Shown one piece after another: positions 11,281 to 21,250 of a DNA stretch of 64,000 nt. Each line of letters opens with the position of its first letter. The stretch's first letter is position 1. The position numbers were made by a program, and so were the translations under genes. Below the pieces are notes generated by a model. The model did not search any database. It was not told the DNA's origin and saw nothing but the letters and a program-made list of their open reading frames with translations. The stretch is taken from positions 682,001 to 746,000 of the forward strand of contig WACJ01000404.1 in assembly GCA_008973525.1 (NCBI GenBank), read 5' to 3'. Source of the stretch: Stenopsyche tienmushanensis (taxonomy: Eukaryota > Arthropoda > Insecta > Trichoptera > Stenopsychidae).

Positions 11281-11563
11281 TTTTTATATATAAAATTTAC
11301 TGTAAATTAATTATACTATGCTTATATTATTTTAAAAAATGCAAACAATAAGCTAGAAAAGTTTCATCGCAATCTAATGAACAGTATGGCAGCGCATAAA
11401 ATACGAACAAACAAAATTTTATTTTTGTATATTAGATTATACCTATGTTAGTCGCATAGTTCTTAGTAATAAGTGAACGAAGTTTTATTGCAATTTAATG
11501 AACGATAAGGCAGCCCATTACATACGAACAAACAAGAATTCATTTTTATATATAGAATTATAC
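11281..11563 (+). repeat. Dimeric interspersed repeat, copy 1
   Basis: Two related units of about 140 bp follow each other. Each unit ends with the same string of landmarks: a TTTCATCGCAATCTAATGAAC or TTTTATTGCAATTTAATGAAC block, then GGCAGCGCATAAAATACG or GGCAGCCCATTACATACG, then AACAAACAA and a T/A-rich stretch with TTTTTATATAT. The same dimer is found at 34081-34372 and 47980-48298. The closing pattern (AACAAACAAACATT then TTTTTATATATTAGAT) resembles the 3' ends of several insect non-LTR elements and related SINEs, from general knowledge. No frame is open. Confidence 0.65.
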
Positions 11564-12150
11564 AAACGCAGCATAATCTTTTAGCTAACAATTTCCATTG
11601 TGTGAAAAATGAAATAGAGTATAGATAGAGTGCAATTTTTAAGATAATGGAGGAAAGCTAATAAATCACATAAGAAAAGAGCTAACAAGTAGATTGGATA
11701 CAAGTAAAGAGTTTCAATCCAGGAAAAGGGCAAAACAATAATAAAAACCGTTAATAACTGGAAAAAAAGATTTTTTTCCTGAGAACTAAGGATTTTCTGT
11801 TTACACCACGTGAAAGACTCATGCATTTTTTTTTATATTAAAGAAGGTTAAAATTCAAAGGAATTTCTGGAAAGTATGATGACAACTTGCAAATTTAGAG
11901 TTTAGAAGATTTGTATAATTTGGATTATCAATGAGATTGATTCCAGAATTTAGCACAAGCAGTGGAATTATTAAAATTCCGCCACACCCAATAAAAATCG
12001 AAAACCCACTAATCAAAATGCATGATTTGATTTTAAAAAATCTACAATCGATATCATTTTTGCACGAAAACGAAGTAAAATAATGATCATATTTGATCCG
12101 AAATGCAAAAAAAACCTTTAATAACAATTTTCTTATGTGGATTCATTTTA
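11564..12150. other. AT-rich stretch without supported genes
   Basis: Minus-strand frames at 11581-11826 (81 codons) and 11855-12127 (90 codons) are rich in Phe, Leu and Ile, as AT-rich non-coding DNA often gives. No transmembrane protein family is recognisable, and I leave them unannotated. Confidence 0.4.
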
Positions 12151-12176
12151 TCAGGTCAGTCCAAAAGTTCGTGCGC
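12151..12176 (+). repeat. Mariner-type terminal inverted repeat
   Basis: TCAGGTCAGTCCAAAAGTTC (12151-12170), continuing GTGCGC, closely follows the usual left end of mariner elements (pattern (T/C)(T/C)AGGT....CAAAAAGTTCGTGCG). It is preceded by TA, the family's insertion target. A mariner transposase remnant lies about 1.0-1.2 kb downstream, at the distance expected for a full 1.3-kb element, but no matching right-hand repeat was found. Confidence 0.55.
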
Positions 12177-13169
12177 ATTTTTGAGATTTTTTTAAAAATG
12201 TAAATAAAACACAATTTAACATTAGATTTCGAATCTGTCGAAATTTGTCGTCGCTTGATGCTGCAAAAAATTGAATTTAATTGTGAGCTTTTTGATATGC
12301 CCCAAGTCATTTTCACTTATTTCGTGCTTTACACAAGTTTTTAGTAGGGAAATATTTATTTCCCTGAATAAATTTTCTTAGCGCAATAGCTATCTTATCC
12401 CGCATTTAGAATGGCTCTTAAATACATAAATAGGATTAAGCTTGATCTAAGATGTATCCATGCAAAATCTGATATTTCAATTAATATAAACACATTTATC
12501 GGTTATTCAGGCATCAATTTATTGATTTAAGGTCGTGCTCAAATAAATGGAATAGTTGAGCAAGATTGAAGGTGAGCCGAACGCCGAGCTCCGATTTAAT
12601 ATAATTTCTGGCGCGTAGAAATCGAATAATTGGAAATTCGAGTTTAATCAAAGTCGAGTCTGTAAAAATAATACGATCAAACAAATTAATTCGGAGAATG
12701 GGTTTTAATGGACAAAATGAAATGGCGTTTAATTACTCGAGTTTGAGCTGGCGCGCTGACAATTGGGAATGGAGCCGACGAAAAGAGGGACAAATTGCTT
12801 GTCGTAATCAGATGAATTAAAAACAATAATTGCCGCGAAGAAATTCTAACTTCACACAAGAAAGACTTCCAAATCCACTTAATGTGGAACCGGTGGAATC
12901 ATTCCGCCGACAACTTAATAAGCAAGTTGGGATCTTCGCTTTTTCCGATTATTATGACGCTCTCCGTTTACTTTTATTTGCAGAGAATCTGCTCAAAAGT
13001 TTGCGTTGTCCTTGTGAACTGCCCGGGAAGCGGGGATTAATTAAAATGATTCATGGTGGACAAATGCTCACTAATAGCCGATGCTATGTAGTGCTTTCGA
13101 AAGAAGATACATGCACGGATATATTTTGATAATGCGGATTAACCAGTCTATGGATATTGCGAAAGTTCC
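12177..13169. other. Unrecognised sequence between mariner end and transposase remnant
   Basis: If 12151-13341 was once a mariner element, this is where the DNA-binding and first catalytic portions should lie, but I cannot read them. A GC-richer island covers about 12540-12830. The frame at 12830-13129 (99 codons) does not resemble mariner or anything else I know. Either the middle was replaced by unrelated DNA, or the two mariner signals are independent. Confidence 0.35.
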
Positions 13170-13341
13170 TCGAGTAGGGCGCACCCATTCGCAACGTGAC
13201 TTTGTGGAGCAATTTTTAACCAGAAATAACATCGTACACGTGTCACAGCTTCCACATTCACCTGGTTCAGACCCATATCACTTTCCCACCAGGCTTTTAA
13301 GAGGAGATTTTCAGATTCGCCAAATATATCAAAAGTTTTAG
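13170..13341 (+). pseudogene. Mariner-like transposase, C-terminal fragment
   Basis: The translation HSQRDFVEQFLTRNNI followed by QLPHSPGSDPYHFPTR and LLRGDF lines up with the last catalytic region of mariner transposases, where the usual form is ..FL..NNI....PPYSPDLAP.DF.LFP.LK..L.G..F. The third catalytic Asp (SPDL) is replaced by Gly-Ser (SPGS), and no first or second catalytic Asp can be read upstream. The frame ends at a stop at 13339-13341. The larger frame given by the sequence starts at 13081, but the part before about 13170 has no family resemblance. This is a dead remnant. Confidence 0.65.
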
Positions 13342-13635
13342 AGCCGCCTTAGAGCCAATTAGTGATACTCCCGACGCAGGTAGATTAAGTACAAAAGAGT
13401 TACTCACGATTTGTTTCATAATTAAAGGGTCGTTTTTGTTAATACTCGACCATTTTATTTTGAATTTTAATCATTTAAAAAGTTTGCTCTTTTTTCCATT
13501 TTTATATAAGTCTATTGGCTAATGTATTATACTCATCATTTCTCTTTAAATATAATACAAGGATATTATGATTATTTTAATTTATTTATATCCTTAAACG
13601 GGATGTAATATGAGTTCAAGTTGAAACAAAATGCT
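13342..13635. other. AT-rich stretch, nothing recognised
   Basis: No mariner right end, open frame or other feature could be supported here. Confidence 0.45.
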
Positions 13636-13639
13636 TATA

Positions 13640-14235
13640 CAAAAACCGAAATTTTTCAAAACCGGTTTTCGGTTTTCAATTTTTGAATAAAATCGGCTTC
13701 CACCGGTTTTCAGTTTTAAGAAATATAAAAATAAAATAACAGATATAATAAAATTATTCAAAAGTGTGCGTTTTGTAGCAGATCCCGTTTATGATGCAAG
13801 ATTTATGTTTGTTTGTAGTGATTTGTCACAAATATATTTTTATTCCGAATTTGGTTTACAAGAAATGCTCAAGTGAGCAGTGTCCCGAAGTCTGAGGCAT
13901 TGAAAGAAAGCTCTGGACTGATTTAAGGAATGAAATGGATTGACATGATACTGAAGTGAAATCTGGAATATATCTGTAGGATTTTTATATAAGTAATGTA
14001 TAGGAAGGGAACCGGAGAGTATATCGGAATACTGTCTAGATGACATAAACGACATTTTCAATGATGATCAATGTCATCGACTATCGAGATGAAATTAGAG
14101 TAGCTCACATAAAATTATATTTAAAAGAGGAAAACTACGATATTAATGATGGTTCGATGTCAAATGTATCAATGTTTTTGATTTGGTGATTCAAATTATC
14201 AGGATTAAAAAAACCGGTTTTCGAAGGTCCGATAA
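13640..14235. mobile_element. Possible short hAT-like element bounded by ACCGGTTTTCGGTTTT blocks
   Basis: Around 13640-13720 the motifs AAAACCGGTTTT (13658-13669), CGGTTTTC and CCACCGGTTTTCAG occur close together. AAAACCGGTTTTCG recurs at 14210-14223. Clusters of CCGGTTTT at both ends of a few hundred base pairs are seen in some short non-autonomous hAT elements (general knowledge). The interior is unremarkable; a minus-strand frame of 73 codons at 13840-14061 has no family features. Target-site duplications were not identified, so the limits are approximate. Confidence 0.35.
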
Positions 14236-14395
14236 GCCCTACTGGCGACCGCACTTTCGATGCAATTGTACGAAATTGCACGTTGTAACTTTATTAGTTG
14301 ATTATAAGTATGTATATATAAATATATTTTTAAAAAATTGTGTTTTTCTATTAGTTTAATTAAAAATCAGCGTTTTGGGACGGTTGACGCAAACA

Positions 14396-14467
14396 TGATA
14401 CCACATTGGTATCACCCGAATCTAACGTTCGGGCGTATCATTATACCACTTTGATATCACTGATATC
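14396..14467. repeat. Three consecutive short hairpins
   Basis: TGATACCA-CAT-TGGTATCA (14396-14414) is immediately followed by CCCGAA-TCTAACG-TTCGGG (14415-14433). After 19 bases comes GATATCA-C-TGATATC (14453-14467). All three stems are perfect. ATACCA and GATATCA type words recur between them. Function is unknown; it could be the end of a transposon or a structured transcript. Confidence 0.5.
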
Positions 14468-14479
14468 CATAATGTTGGC

Positions 14480-15560
14480 AATCGTTTTGCTTTTGCATGT
14501 AATCCTTTTAATGGTATAAAAAGCACGAAAAAATATATAACCTCTATTTTAAATGGTTTTTAGGCTCTTGTACAAATCTTTAACATATCTATCGTTTTGG
14601 CTTGTTCTGATTTTAATATTTTTCAATGATCTAAATTTCTTTACAATCTTAACCTGCAATAATTAAATACTGAAAAAAGGTTTTTAAAATATAAATTTTT
14701 GTGTAAATGTTTAGACAGTTCATCCAAAAAATTCTTGAATTGAATTTAAATTCGGGCATTATAAAATCTTTTTCTAATTCTCATTGAGCTTTCTCAAATA
14801 GTATAAAACAGTTCCTATTATTTCAAATCAGATAATCGAGATATTTCTTTATTTTGCTTAATCTTAATATGCAGATTTATATATAGCTTTTAATAATATT
14901 GTTACGTTGCTCTTGTAGTAAACGACCCAATGTATCTAAGATATTTTGGATCGGACTAAAATGCCTCAAATTTTGCACAAATTGCAAATATTCCAACTCC
15001 CTCCTAATTAACCCAAATGCTTCACAGAGGAGTACTGGAGTTCCTGTTGGGTGATACCGATCTAGATTATATAGCTCGGCTGTACAATTGTAGTAATTTT
15101 GATAATTGTTTGTTATAAATATATATATATATATACATCCCCGTCATGCGATCATTTTAATATTTTAAAATATATATACTCTGGAAAAATTTGCACACTT
15201 TCTTATTTCGTTGCATTATACTTTCTATTTAGTAATTACTAAATTGTCCAATTATCTTGCTAATCATCTACGGTAATTGTACAAGTTTATTTAATATAAA
15301 GTTGAATTAAAGATAATAAAAGATTTATGCGACATGTATTTATAGGATTTAATGCCCTCTGGCACAAAACTTTAAATGCATTAAAAAGCAGAAAATATAT
15401 TATCATCATTCGATTCAAGTTTCACAGAGTATCATAGATTCATCAAGTCTAATTCAGGGAGTTTTAAGAAATAAAATACATGTTATAAAGTTCATTATGA
15501 AATATCTAATGCCGTTAGAATTTCTGAGAGCATTATGAATGGTGGTGGAAGTTTCATTGT
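14480..15560. repeat. AT-rich stretch with an (AT)n microsatellite
   Basis: A short alternating AT tract lies at about 15117-15136. The remainder is AT-rich with no supported gene or repeat copy. Confidence 0.5.
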
Positions 15561-15579
15561 TGAATGACAAGAGATGTAC

Positions 15580-16320
15580 GTACGCTTATTTCAATTGAAG
15601 CAATTTCATTGAGTCACCAAATAGGAAAACATTTAAGGCTCTGATGTAATACAATGAGGGTCTGAAATTCGGATATGAATTATACCCGCGTACATAATTT
15701 AAAGGCGCAAATGCGCGGAGCCTTGACGTCACATCGGAGCCGCCCCGACTTGAGTCCTCCTGGAGGCAATTAAGGGCTGGAAGGTAATGTCTTAAATTAA
15801 CAGCGGCTTCGTGATCTAGTATCGATCTGGAGGAAGTTCGGCTGCGGCCATTCCGCATAATGGAATACCAGCGTGAAATCAGACGAACGATTAACACGCC
15901 ATCTCTCAGTTCAAAGCAATATTTCTTCGCCCGAAGCGCGGCGCACGCAATTTGCTCAGCAATAATTTACTTGCCACAAGGCGACGACTTAATTAGCTTT
16001 GCACACATCGTAAATGTCAACCGGCGAGAAATATCTAACGTGTAATTATTAAGCGGGTTTATGCAAACACTCGTTTGCGGTGTGGATATCGGTACAAAGT
16101 GAAACCTTTAGGAACGCAGCTCCAAGGGCTGTAGGCAAATCCCTTTGAACCCGGCGACGTAATTGAAAAAAGATTGCGGCGCGGAAGCCCGGATACGACG
16201 TCTCTAACTTTCGGTCCTTCCAATCCGGAATCGCTAAATATATTGTATGTAATCCACAAATAACGAGCTCCTACCTTGAGAGGTTAATTTAAATCGCTCG
16301 CTGAATGCAGACCCAGCAAA
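15580..16320. other. GC-richer island with a palindromic CRE site
   Basis: One of the longest complex islands. It holds a perfect TGACGTCA (15724-15731), the binding palindrome of CREB/ATF proteins. Frames on both strands (15586-15897 minus, 103 codons; 15860-16045 plus; 16059-16259 minus) overlap or abut and lack any recognisable domain. I read it as a possible regulatory element rather than exons. Confidence 0.4.
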
Positions 16321-16330
16321 TGTGTATCCA

Positions 16331-16370
16331 TTCTATTAAAACGCTGGAGTTCATTGCGTTTTTAATAGAA
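16331..16370. repeat. Short hairpin
   Basis: TTCTATTAAAACGC (16331-16344) pairs with GCGTTTTTAATAGAA (16356-16370), with one bulged base and an 11-base loop. Pairing outside this stem is poor, which weakens a microRNA-precursor reading. Confidence 0.45.
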
Positions 16371-16446
16371 CCCAAATGAAACGATTTGTATTCAGACAGT
16401 CATCGGCTTTCGTACATATTATATTTTCAACATGTACATTTGAACC

Positions 16447-16500
16447 AGGGATCCCCAACGGGACCACGGTTGAGAGCACACTCAAGATCAAAAAAAATAA
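16447..16500 (+). repeat. hAT-like terminus (weak)
   Basis: CAGGGATCCCCAACGGGACC begins near 16446 and resembles the CAGGGGTCCCCAAC start of some hAT elements. No matching opposite end or 8-bp duplication was found, so this may be coincidence. Confidence 0.25.
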
Positions 16501-16677
16501 TTTAAAAAATTGATATTGAGCAATTAAGTAATTGCTATATTTGATTGATATTTCTGTTTATTTAGCACTATATTGCTGTAATTATTTGCATTTTTGTCTT
16601 TAAAAGTGATCCAAAGATTCCGCATAAAGCTCAAATCAAGATTATTCCAAGAATACATGCAAATTTGATTATTTTTT

Positions 16678-16790
16678 TTAACAACATTAACTCGTTCGTC
16701 GCTGCGTCCACTAGATATGCACGACGGGCGTTCCCTCGCGGACGCCCCGTCGCATAATTTTAATGGACGTTTCCTTCCTCCGCTTAAATA
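16678..16790. repeat. GC-rich hairpin beside a TTAA, piggyBac-like short element end
   Basis: CGTCCA (16705-16710) pairs with TGGACG (16764-16769), and inside it ATGC..GACGGGCGT (16717-16731) pairs with ACGCCCCGTCGCAT (16742-16755), around a short CCCTCGCG loop. The segment starts near TTAACTCGTTCGTCGCTGCG (about 16687). TTAA followed by a C(C/T)CNTTCG-type start recalls piggyBac-group short elements. The GC-rich block stands out sharply from AT-rich surroundings. Confidence 0.4.
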
Positions 16791-17480
16791 CGATTTAACA
16801 AGTTATTTAATTTATATTTAACGGAATTAGCACATGCAAATATAAAACATATAAAGACATTAAATTAATAAATTAATATTTTGGACAATTAGGACAATAT
16901 GTTGAGACCCTTTTTACGTTATTTTTTTGCTTCCTGACGATCGAAAATTTGTCTCATTTTTTTATAACAAATGGTACAATTCCTTCTAATAGAAATGCCT
17001 TAGAAAGAGTATGCTTGGCAATCGAATGAAGGTTTTGGGTAAGTGCAGTGCAATTCTTAAACTGTTTTCGAAAAATGAATCCAGTGTCTCACTGTTATGT
17101 ATTTCTATAACGACTTACAAATGTTATCTTTATGAACGTCTTTCTGTAATGTCTTCCAGACGACAACTGTCTGAATATCTTTCGAGAGAACTCAATAAGC
17201 ACGATGACAAAAAGATTTCTCTTACTCTCTGAATCTGTCAACAAATCACTAAAGGATTTAAAATCGAAATTATTTCTGATGAAGAATTTTTTTTTTCGAT
17301 GTTCTTCTACCAATCGAAATTGCAACAAATAAATGCAAAATATGCTGAGTTTATTGAAATTACTTTACTAAATTAGTATAAAGTTTATTGAAAAGTTTTT
17401 CAAAAATATCGATCACGTATAAAAAAGGTGTGAATATAAGAACCAATTTGGACAGAAAAATTCCGGGTTATATTTGAATC
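16791..17480. other. AT-rich stretch without supported genes
   Basis: Overlapping frames on opposite strands (17011-17232 plus, 17095-17328 minus) are not supported by any family resemblance. Nothing else was recognised. Confidence 0.45.
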
Positions 17481-17484
17481 ACTC

Positions 17485-17665
17485 TCGTATACATATATAA
17501 AATATTCGAATATTTTACCAAATTTATATTCAATATTCGAATAATTGATTCTCGAATATTTAAGACCCCCTAAATGTAACTCCTTTTGTTTATGCTCCGA
17601 CTGTCGAATTTGAGCCCCGTGAAAACAACACTGATTCGGGCTGGGCGATGAGAGTGTTTTTCAGA
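17485..17665. repeat. AATATTCGAATATT repeats followed by a GGGCTGGGCGAT motif, hAT-like
   Basis: AATATTCGAATATTTT (about 17501-17516), CAATATTCGAATAATTG and CTCGAATATTTAAG occur within 75 bp. At about 17638 follows GGGCTGGGCGATGAG. CAGGGCTGGGC starts and arrays of AATATTCG words are features of some insect hAT elements. Boundaries are unclear and no transposase is present. Confidence 0.35.
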
Positions 17666-18795
17666 TGAAAAGTAAACATTAATGTATTTTTTTCAAAATC
17701 TATTAGTAATGCTTTTTATATATTTTTAAGTAATAAAATATTACCTGCATCATCATTAACTAATAATAATTGACAATTTTACATCCCGGTATTAAATTAA
17801 AATCCACAAAGTTGTTTTTTTGTCTACAAGTAATTTACGTTAATTATTGTTAAATAAGCGTCGTCTACTTTCGATACAAGGTGACTAGAGCTTCGATAGA
17901 CGTGGCTTAAGTTGTTTTGTGGATTGAAGTATTACAATATTAAAAGCATTGCAATATTAAGTATGTATAATATATATTTAAGTCTTAGACAGCAGCAATA
18001 CCGCCATCAGGACAAACAAATCAAACGTCCTTCGTATTGATTCGCAGGATTAATGTGTCAAGAACATCCCCGTACGCTCTTAATACATACGGATATCATG
18101 TAATCTCCGATAAATATAGAGGTTGTGTGAGGTTTGACCTGAATTTGTCAAAGAATACATTTATCCTTCTGCATGATATATTCGCATCGAACTGATCCCT
18201 ATCGGCGGATGGGATGTTTCGCATTCAATGCAAATCTTTATTGACCCGTAACTTTTTCGGTATAATCTGAACGCTATACAGATATTGAAATTTCTTAGTC
18301 TCTCGTCGGCCGTTATGCAAACAAAAGCGTAAACAAGATACAGACGAGGGGATATAGCAAACTCCTCGAATAGATGTCCTATATAGCAAAGATTTCATTT
18401 CGAATAACAATCTTCCATCTGATAGATTTAACCTCGACTCACCTGTGATTTGTTTTCTTTGCATTCTAAATATAAATATAGTTTTATTGTTGAATTCAAC
18501 AATGAAACTATGTATCGTTGGACTTTAATTAATCATTGGCTTTAAGATAACGATGTATGTACGGCTACTCAAATTTAATCCTGTGGATTGTCTTTGGTAT
18601 TAATGGTTTAATGCATTGGCTTAAACCGCATTCGCAATAGATCACATTCCATTTGTAATAGGCTTTATTGAATTGTATTGCATCCTGGCAATATATACTT
18701 ATATACATTATAATCTAAGCTAAACACTAACTTAATTTCCATGATGGAAAACTTTCATATTTCTTATGCTAAATTTATAATGAAATAATTAAATA
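17666..18795. repeat. AT-rich stretch with a 34-bp near-perfect palindrome
   Basis: At 18478-18511 ATAGTTTTATTGTTGAA is followed directly by its near-exact reverse complement TTCAACAATGAAACTAT (one mismatched pair). The centre is GAATTC. Nothing else in this stretch is supported. Confidence 0.55.
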
Positions 18796-18799
18796 TTGA

Positions 18800-19070
18800 T
18801 ATGGTGGACTAGTCCTTGAACTTTTTATTTTAAAAGATTAAGTTTGAGTCCTGATTGTGGACAAGTGTTAGCACTACCAAGAAATTTGAAAGACCGAAAA
18901 CATTTCCAATGAATCGTCTTGATTCAGATTTAGCCTGATATCTTGGAACTCAAAACTGAAATTCAGGGATGATTAATAAATTTTTTGAAGTACCTTTTTT
19001 AGCAATCCCTTTTATGGGACCATTGCCAACTATTTTGACATAATTTTTCATGGCTTATATACATTTTTAA
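18800..19070 (+). mobile_element. tRNA-derived SINE, decayed copy, plus strand
   Basis: A head with TGGACTAGTCCTTG (box A-like, near 18803) and AGTTTGAGTCC (box B-like, 18841-18851) is followed by TGATTGTGGACAAGTG and CACTACCAAGAAATTTG. These match the AGATTGTGGACAAACATT and CACCATACCAACAAATTT blocks of the copy at 38755-39215 in reverse. The part GATTCAGATTTAGCCTGAT (about 18922) also recurs at 23310. It is a non-coding retroposon. Confidence 0.6.
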
Positions 19071-20685
19071 GAAGTTAGTAAAGAGCCAGTAATACATCAA
19101 CGATGATTGATAACTCAATTAGATCAAACCATCTTTGAAGAAAGGAACTTTGCGGGATGCATAAGGCTTGATGTGTATGCATAAATGTAAATTTGTCATC
19201 ATGGAGTAAAATTCTGAGATATTTCGTGCACAGACAACAATGCGTACAAGTGATTTAAATATTTTTGGGCGACATCCTCCGGGAAAGATGCTGGCAGAAG
19301 CGTTTATCCTCTCTCAGTCATTTGGGCTAATTGCTTGTAATACGTTGAAAGGTACTAAAAGTGATTAATTCCCTGGCTCCAAACGAGAACACGTGTGATG
19401 TCCTGGCACAAAGGTCATAAGCGTCCTGGGAACAAAGCACAGGCACGGATTAAGCTTGATGTTTGTCGCATGCGAAATGGATATCCTTTATCATACGCCA
19501 GGTGAGATGCAAACATACCCTCGTCTGAGGAGTGCTCCTTGTAGCAATATACACCCCTTTGTCTTCACCCCTCGAACAACAACACACCGAATTCCGTTAT
19601 TTCCTCCATAAATAAACTTGAGAGCTTATCTCGTAATTTAAGTCATCATATGGAACAAATAAAAGATATTTTTCATTTTGTCTTCATCATTTATTTCATT
19701 CCAAAGCTAAATCGCTTTCGGATGGATTGAAAAACATTGATGTAATAATTAGTACAAAATCGTATGGATTAATAATTACAATATACTATGTATATGTAAA
19801 TATTCTGCCAAATTGCGTATTTATAAAGTCAATTATAATTTGTTTCTGATGATGAACGTATCACAATCAAATTTTATTGCATCTGATAAAAGTGCAATTT
19901 TTTACATATAGTCTAATTGCCATAGTTTATAAGAATTTAAGCAATAAATATTTTTTTATAATCACCGCAACTCAAATTATGACCTAATCAGATTCTTACT
20001 AAATTATAGTCATTCGTCGCTCTAAAATTATTGAAGGGCTTCAACCAAACAGGTAACCTTATGATGAGACTTTCTGTTTGTCTCTGGAATTTATTATTTT
20101 TGGGATGCTTTGTTTCATTATATTTTGATATGCAAAAACTCTCAATCTATGCGTATAAAATGTGAAATTGTTAATGTTATATACACGGATATATATGAAA
20201 GAGATTTTTTTGAATTATCTCTTTAATCCTGGATTAATTTATTTTTGAAAGACAGTTTTGAGCTATCAATACCCATATGTCTTCTCGTTAAAAGATAATT
20301 TTTTAAAAAAATATTTTCTATGGATGGACAATTAAACAAGATTCATGATAAAAACTCACGGTAAGATATATTTCCAGATCCTTTATACAATCTCAAGCTT
20401 TTTGTCCTTGCTTAGCTCAATGAACAATACAAAATATTCAGATTTTTTGCGTGGGTATCCTGTATCGAATACATCGAATTCGAATCTCGCCCCGATGCTC
20501 TTCACGATATGAAATCCCAACAAAAAGTCAAAAGTTTCTTTTGTGCAAAAAAATATATTTGTATAGAAGAGAATTAAGTGTTTTTAACAACGTCCCAGGA
20601 CATAAGAACTGTCGATAAATGGACCTTTTGTTTGGAATTCTAAAGATAGCTATCTTATCAAATACTTCCAATATTGAAGTGGCAC
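19071..20685. other. Mixed stretch with an island at 19240-19600
   Basis: 19240-19600 is GC-richer complex sequence with no open frame. The rest is AT-rich. A GAATTCGAATCTC word near 20480 resembles a tRNA box B, but no convincing box A or cloverleaf accompanies it. Confidence 0.4.
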
Positions 20686-20689
20686 ATTG

Positions 20690-21250
20690 TTACTCGACAG
20701 TGGCACTGTAACAGGAGAAACCCTCCCCCAGCGCTCTTGCAGATTCGGGATGAGGCTCCTGAAGGAGAAGGGCTGATTCACGTCACGGGGTTATTTATCA
20801 GCAGATAACGAGTCCCCAGCCACGGCCCGAGATATCGAACACTTGCGATCTATAGGGACCCAAAACCGCACCTCCTCACATTTGGAACATAGAAGCCTCC
20901 TGATACAGATGAAGCAAACGGAGACGATTGAAAGATAGCGTTAATTGTGAATACGTTCGGATGTTTGAACAGACCAGAGATATGATATTCAATAAAGATT
21001 GATGTGTGTGCGTGCTGGCGGTAGTGCAAATGTGCGTGATCTATATATCATGTAACTTTTCAGAGCTTTTCAGACATGCAAACCGGATCTCATAATTTAT
21101 TGACTTCAAAGCGATTCAGGGGTTTCAATTAAATACGGCAAGAAATTCTATTTCCTACTTCCGTAACTTTATTCGTTTTCTCGCGCTTTCGTGTTTAGTA
21201 ACATTGACAAGGTTAAAGTTTGAAATCGTAAATTATTAAGGGAGGCGAAG
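20690..21250. other. GC-richer island, no gene recognised
   Basis: Complex sequence without an open frame above 60 codons on either strand. It contains CACGTCAC, a partial CRE-like word, at about 20778. Possible conserved non-coding element. 21250-22170 is AT-rich and empty. Confidence 0.35.

Noticed and set aside
12830..13129. Frame inside the possible mariner element
   Set aside because: Does not resemble mariner transposase in any part; left as unrecognised sequence.
15586..15897. 103-codon minus-strand frame in an island
   Set aside because: No recognisable family and adjacent frames on both strands; treated as non-coding island.
16331..16370. MicroRNA precursor
   Set aside because: Stem of only about 14 pairs with poor pairing outside it; recorded as a hairpin only.
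16446..16500. Complete hAT element beginning CAGGGATCCCCAAC
   Set aside because: Only one possible end was found, with no partner end or 8-bp duplication; kept as a weak repeat feature only.
20470..20500. tRNA box B-like GAATTCGAATCTC
   Set aside because: No box A at proper spacing and no cloverleaf; a single box is not enough.
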